Positions 31,024-33,607 of a stretch of 33,607 bases of DNA are shown here, piece after piece (within the stretch, counting starts at the first letter, position 1; each line of letters starts with the position of its first letter). Made by a program: the position numbers and the translations under genes. Source of the DNA: Candidatus Chloroploca sp. Khr17. GTDB lineage: Bacteria > Chloroflexota > Chloroflexia > Chloroflexales > Chloroflexaceae. Where the stretch lies: assembly GCF_004138165.1 (NCBI RefSeq), contig NZ_RYFF01000020.1, forward strand, positions 1-33,607. The letters run 5' to 3'. The notes under the pieces are model-generated. The model was not told the DNA's origin. It made no database searches and saw nothing but the letters and a program-made list of their open reading frames with translations.

Positions 31024-32523
31024 ATGCGTAAGCTTGTGATTGGGTTGATCGTGATCGTGGTTCTGCTTGGTGGTGGCATCGTCGTGGCGCAAACGGGTTG
31101 GTTGAACCCTGCTCCTTCCACGACTTCAACGACAACTCCGGTCGCTGATCAGTCCACCGCGCCACTCGCCGTGATCGCTGATGCACGGGTTGTTCCGGTG
31201 GCCGAGGCGCACCTTGCGTTTGAACGCAGTGGCACGGTTGCCACCGTCCTGGTGGCCGAAGGCGATCTGGTCACGGAAGGGCAGGCGCTGGCTCGCCTCG
31301 ATACCCGCGAATTGGAGTTACGGATTGCGCGTGCGCGGATCAACCTCGAACGGGCGCAGGCGCATTACAACCAGGTCGCGTCTGGCGCGGCCCCCGAGGC
31401 GATCGCTGCGGCCGAGGCGAGCATTGCGCAGGCGGCGGCGCAGCGTTCACAGGTCGTTAGTTCGGTCTCGCGCCAGGATCTGGCGGCAGCGCAGGCTCAA
31501 CTCGCCGAGGCACGAGCGGCGCTGGCGGCGTTGCTCGATGGCCCGCAAACGAGCGAGCTTGACCAGGCACAGGCAGCGGTTGATCAGGCGCGCACGGCAC
31601 TTGATCAGCAACAGACCGCGCTCTCGGCAGCCAGAACCAATGCCGAACTGGCGCTGGAGCAGACGGCGAATGCGTTACGCAATGCTCAGGATAGTTACAG
31701 CCGGATCTACTGGGAAAATATTGAACTTGCCGATCGCCTGGATGACGAAGATCTGCCGCAAGCGCGCATTGATCAAGAGGCGGCGGCGTTGCGGGCGGTC
31801 GAGAATGCCGAGCACGCCTTGGCGCAAGCCCAGGTCGCTGTTGAGCAGGCCCAGCAGAACGAGCGTGACGGCCTGGCGAATGCGGAAGCCCGGCTCCGCG
31901 AAGCCGAAGCGCGTCAGGCGCTGTTGGTGGCGGCCCCCACTAATGACCGCATCGCGGCGGCGCGCACCCGCATTGCGCAGGCCGAAGCGAATCTTGCCCG
32001 TCTCCAGGGCGAGCAGCGCACCAGCCAGATTGCCGTTGCTGCGGCAGGCATTGACCTTGCCGAGGCCAACCGTGATCAGGTGAGTGCCGCGCCCCGCGAG
32101 GTCGATCTTGTTGCCGCCCAGGTAGAAATCAATGCCGCCCAGGTTGATTTGGATCAAGCAGAGCTTGACCTCGAACGCGCCACGCTCGTTGCCCCGATGG
32201 ATGGCAGTGTTGCGCAACTCAATCTGACCATTGGCGAAGTGGCTGGCCCTGGCATCCCTGCGCTGATCCTGGCCGATCTTCAGGCCTGGCAGATCGAAAC
32301 CGACGACCTCAGCGAGCTTGATGTGGTGCGTCTACGCGAAGGTAACGCCGTGACGCTCACCTTTGATGCCCTGCCCGATCTAGAACTGCCTGGTCACATC
32401 ATCCAGATCAAGCCAATCGGCAGCAACCGCCAGGGTGACATTGTCTACACCGTTGTGATCGAACCCGACCGGTTTGAACCGCGTCTGCGGTGGAACATGA
32501 CGGCGGTGATGACTGCTACGTAA
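31024..32523 (+). CDS. HlyD/MacA-like membrane fusion (adaptor) protein
   Basis: Adaptor of 499 residues, longer than the usual 350-420. It has an N-terminal membrane anchor (about 4-24) and a first lipoyl half (VLVAEGDLVTEGQALARLDT, about 75-94). A very long Ala/Gln/Glu-rich heptad region runs from about 95 to 375 and should form a coiled-coil hairpin. The second lipoyl half (ATLVAPMDGSVAQLNLTIGE) and a beta-barrel domain follow. It would work outside the membrane with the permease and ATPase, as MacA does with MacB. No outer-membrane channel gene is present; Chloroflexota generally lack a typical outer membrane. GAGGAAG lies upstream of the ATG. A strong terminator follows the stop. Confidence 0.92.
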   Translation: MRKLVIGLIVIVVLLGGGIVVAQTGWLNPAPSTTSTTTPVADQSTAPLAVIADARVVPVAEAHLAFERSGTVATVLVAEGDLVTEGQALARLDTRELELRIARARINLERAQAHYNQVASGAAPEAIAAAEASIAQAAAQRSQVVSSVSRQDLAAAQAQLAEARAALAALLDGPQTSELDQAQAAVDQARTALDQQQTALSAARTNAELALEQTANALRNAQDSYSRIYWENIELADRLDDEDLPQARIDQEAAALRAVENAEHALAQAQVAVEQAQQNERDGLANAEARLREAEARQALLVAAPTNDRIAAARTRIAQAEANLARLQGEQRTSQIAVAAAGIDLAEANRDQVSAAPREVDLVAAQVEINAAQVDLDQAELDLERATLVAPMDGSVAQLNLTIGEVAGPGIPALILADLQAWQIETDDLSELDVVRLREGNAVTLTFDALPDLELPGHIIQIKPIGSNRQGDIVYTVVIEPDRFEPRLRWNMTAVMTAT

Positions 32524-32536
32524 GCAGTGTGCTTCA

Positions 32537-32581
32537 CGGGGAGGCCAACCCAACTACCCTGGGTTGGCCTCCCCGTTTTTT
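32537..32581 (+). terminator. Intrinsic terminator of the exporter operon
   Basis: CGGGGAGGCCAACCCA (32537-32552) pairs perfectly with 32560-32575 around ACTACCC and is followed by six T (32576-32581). It lies 14 bases after the adaptor stop. This is a textbook rho-independent terminator. Confidence 0.95.
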
Positions 32582-32773
32582 CTTGCAGCACGCGAAAAAG
32601 TTAATTGTGAATAACCATACAAAAAAAGACCTCTCCCAATAGTCACTTTTTCTCCACCAATGCGCTCTCTTGCTTGTGCTATGCTCTGGCTGACATCCCC
32701 CTTCTGCGTTTTTACCGTGCGGTGCCGAGCGAGTCAACGTAGTGGTCTGTGAATGAAGTATTCTGGCGTCGTT

Positions 32774-32861
32774 CGCCGTCCACGAATGGGGGCACGAATA
32801 CACGAATACCGCACCGCAACGCCCCTATTCGTTTATTCGTGATCAGTATTCGTGGACGGCG
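32774..32861. repeat. Imperfect inverted repeat in the 393-base intergenic region
   Basis: The left arm (from 32774, CGCCGTCCACGAAT and then CACGAATACACGAATA) matches the reverse complement of the right arm (32822-32861) with a few mismatches and a small gap. ACGAATA units are repeated within the arms. It looks like a non-coding palindromic repeat of the REP/MITE kind. The rest of 32582-32773 shows an AT-rich stretch and no gene I can support. Confidence 0.65.
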
Positions 32862-32878
32862 GTGCTGGCAGAAACCTT

Positions 32879-32887
32879 TGGTATAAG
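32879..32887 (+). promoter_or_regulatory. Candidate extended -10 for the beta-helix protein gene
   Basis: TGGTATAAG has the TG extension and five of six -10 bases, 30 bases before the ATG. No good -35 is visible; the inverted repeat occupies that position. Confidence 0.4.
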
Positions 32888-32916
32888 TACAACTGGTTAC
32901 GCCCAAGGAGGCGACG

Positions 32917-33607
32917 ATGAAGCGGAGCGCTTGGCTACGATGGCTGATTGGTGGTCTCTTCGTACTCGTCTGTGCGTTTGTCCTGCCTGTTGTTGCAACA
33001 GGCTTTCGTTTTGTGACTGCGGCTCAAAGTGCGCAATCGCTTCCCATCATCGCCCCGCAGAGCATCGTGCTGGTCAATGGCACGCTCAGCACGGATACCA
33101 CCTGGACAGCGAATAATGTCTATGTCTTGCAGAGCGTCACGATCGCCCAGGGCGTGACTGTAACGGTGCAGCCGGGCACGGTGCTGAAGTTCGCCGACAG
33201 CACCGGTTTGGACGTAAACGGGACGCTGCTGGCGGTGGGAACCGAAGCCCAACCGATCATCTTCACCTCGCTGCGAGATGATGCCTATGGCGGGGATACG
33301 AATGGCAACGGCAATGCGACGAGTCCGGCGGCGGGGAACTGGGTCTGGATTCGCTTCATGCCGGAGAGTGCGGGGAGTCATCTGCGGTATGTGCGGGTGA
33401 GTTATGGCGGGAATACCTACGGGCGCAGTCTGGACGTGCAGACAAGCGCCCTGCTGGTGGAAGAGAGCACGATTGGCTGGACGGGGGGCCACGCGATCCA
33501 CAACGCGGGCGTGACGCCGTCGCTCTCGAACAATACGCTGCGTGAGAATAGTGGCTACGGCATCTACTACCAGGGCGTGGGCACGCGCAGCAGCCTGGGG
33601 GTGACGA
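32917..33607 (+). CDS. Secreted right-handed beta-helix protein (5' part, runs off the window)
   Basis: An open frame of 230 codons continues past the window end. The ATG has an excellent ribosome binding site (AAGGAGG, 5 bases upstream). The protein begins with a basic stretch (MKRSAWLRW) and a hydrophobic core (about 10-30), a signal peptide or anchor. The mature part opens with VNGTLSTDTTWTANNVYVL, then VTIAQGVTVTVQPGTVLKF and a low-complexity DTNGNGNA segment. LLVEESTIGWTGGHAIHNAG and LSNNTLRENSGYGIYY are typical rungs of right-handed parallel beta-helix proteins. Such proteins are exported and act as surface or polysaccharide-binding proteins; no catalytic residues are recognisable in the visible part. 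Reverse-strand frames over this region are shadows. Confidence 0.88.
   Translation, partial: MKRSAWLRWLIGGLFVLVCAFVLPVVATGFRFVTAAQSAQSLPIIAPQSIVLVNGTLSTDTTWTANNVYVLQSVTIAQGVTVTVQPGTVLKFADSTGLDVNGTLLAVGTEAQPIIFTSLRDDAYGGDTNGNGNATSPAAGNWVWIRFMPESAGSHLRYVRVSYGGNTYGRSLDVQTSALLVEESTIGWTGGHAIHNAGVTPSLSNNTLRENSGYGIYYQGVGTRSSLGVT

Noticed and set aside
32935-33501. Reverse-strand frame at the right edge
   Set aside because: The forward frame has a perfect ribosome binding site, a signal peptide and beta-helix repeats; the reverse product has none.
1-33607. CRISPR array, tRNA, rRNA, transposase or integrase
   Set aside because: I saw no regularly spaced direct repeats, no tRNA or rRNA sequence, and no mobile-element protein. 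The heptamer array at 18658 is too short and unspaced to be CRISPR.

Overview
The window reads as about 60% GC chromosomal DNA from a filamentous Chloroflexota bacterium (class Chloroflexia, probably Chloroflexales). This rests on the gnd-zwf-opcA cluster, a soluble Ser/Thr kinase fused to a WD40 propeller, a large multi-domain hybrid histidine kinase, SecA with a SEC-C zinc motif, and palindromic intergenic repeats of a kind I associate with this phylum. The species cannot be named from the sequence alone.

Region 1 (about 1-11721) is a defence island on the + strand. An extended -10 promoter and a leader hairpin precede a DUF499 ATPase, a DUF3780 protein, a DUF1156 adenine-specific DNA methyltransferase, an AAA ATPase, a DUF4276-type TOPRIM protein and a SNF2 helicase carrying an N-terminal PLD nuclease domain. 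The DUF499/DUF3780/DUF1156/PLD-helicase set matches families that travel together and are labelled anti-phage-associated. The ATPase-TOPRIM pair looks like a second system of the AbiL/PARIS type, embedded through 4-base start/stop overlaps. Base composition is mosaic: the centre of the methyltransferase and the ATPase gene are clearly AT-richer than the rest.

Region 2 (11704-15445) is the oxidative pentose phosphate cluster: a short-form 6-phosphogluconate dehydrogenase, glucose-6-phosphate dehydrogenase and its assembly factor OpcA. It has its own candidate promoter inside the end of the helicase gene. It converges on secA across a 27-bp inverted repeat.

Region 3 (15537-23935, - strand) holds, in transcription order, a WD40 Ser/Thr kinase, a CACHE/HAMP/GAF/PAS hybrid histidine kinase and secA. 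The first two are signalling genes; secA is the motor of the general secretion pathway.

Region 4 (24050-32581, + strand) starts with a 681-residue protein whose C-terminal half resembles cyanobacterial long-chain acyl-ACP reductase, including the acyl-accepting cysteine. An alpha/beta hydrolase follows. Then comes a TetR repressor with two perfect operators over its own promoter, followed by a MacB-like permease, its ATPase and a coiled-coil adaptor, which together form an export system. The window ends inside a secreted beta-helix protein that begins at 32917.

A recurring theme is a family of long, near-perfect intergenic hairpins with conserved 3-base loops and tips but unrelated outer stems, placed mostly just after stop codons.
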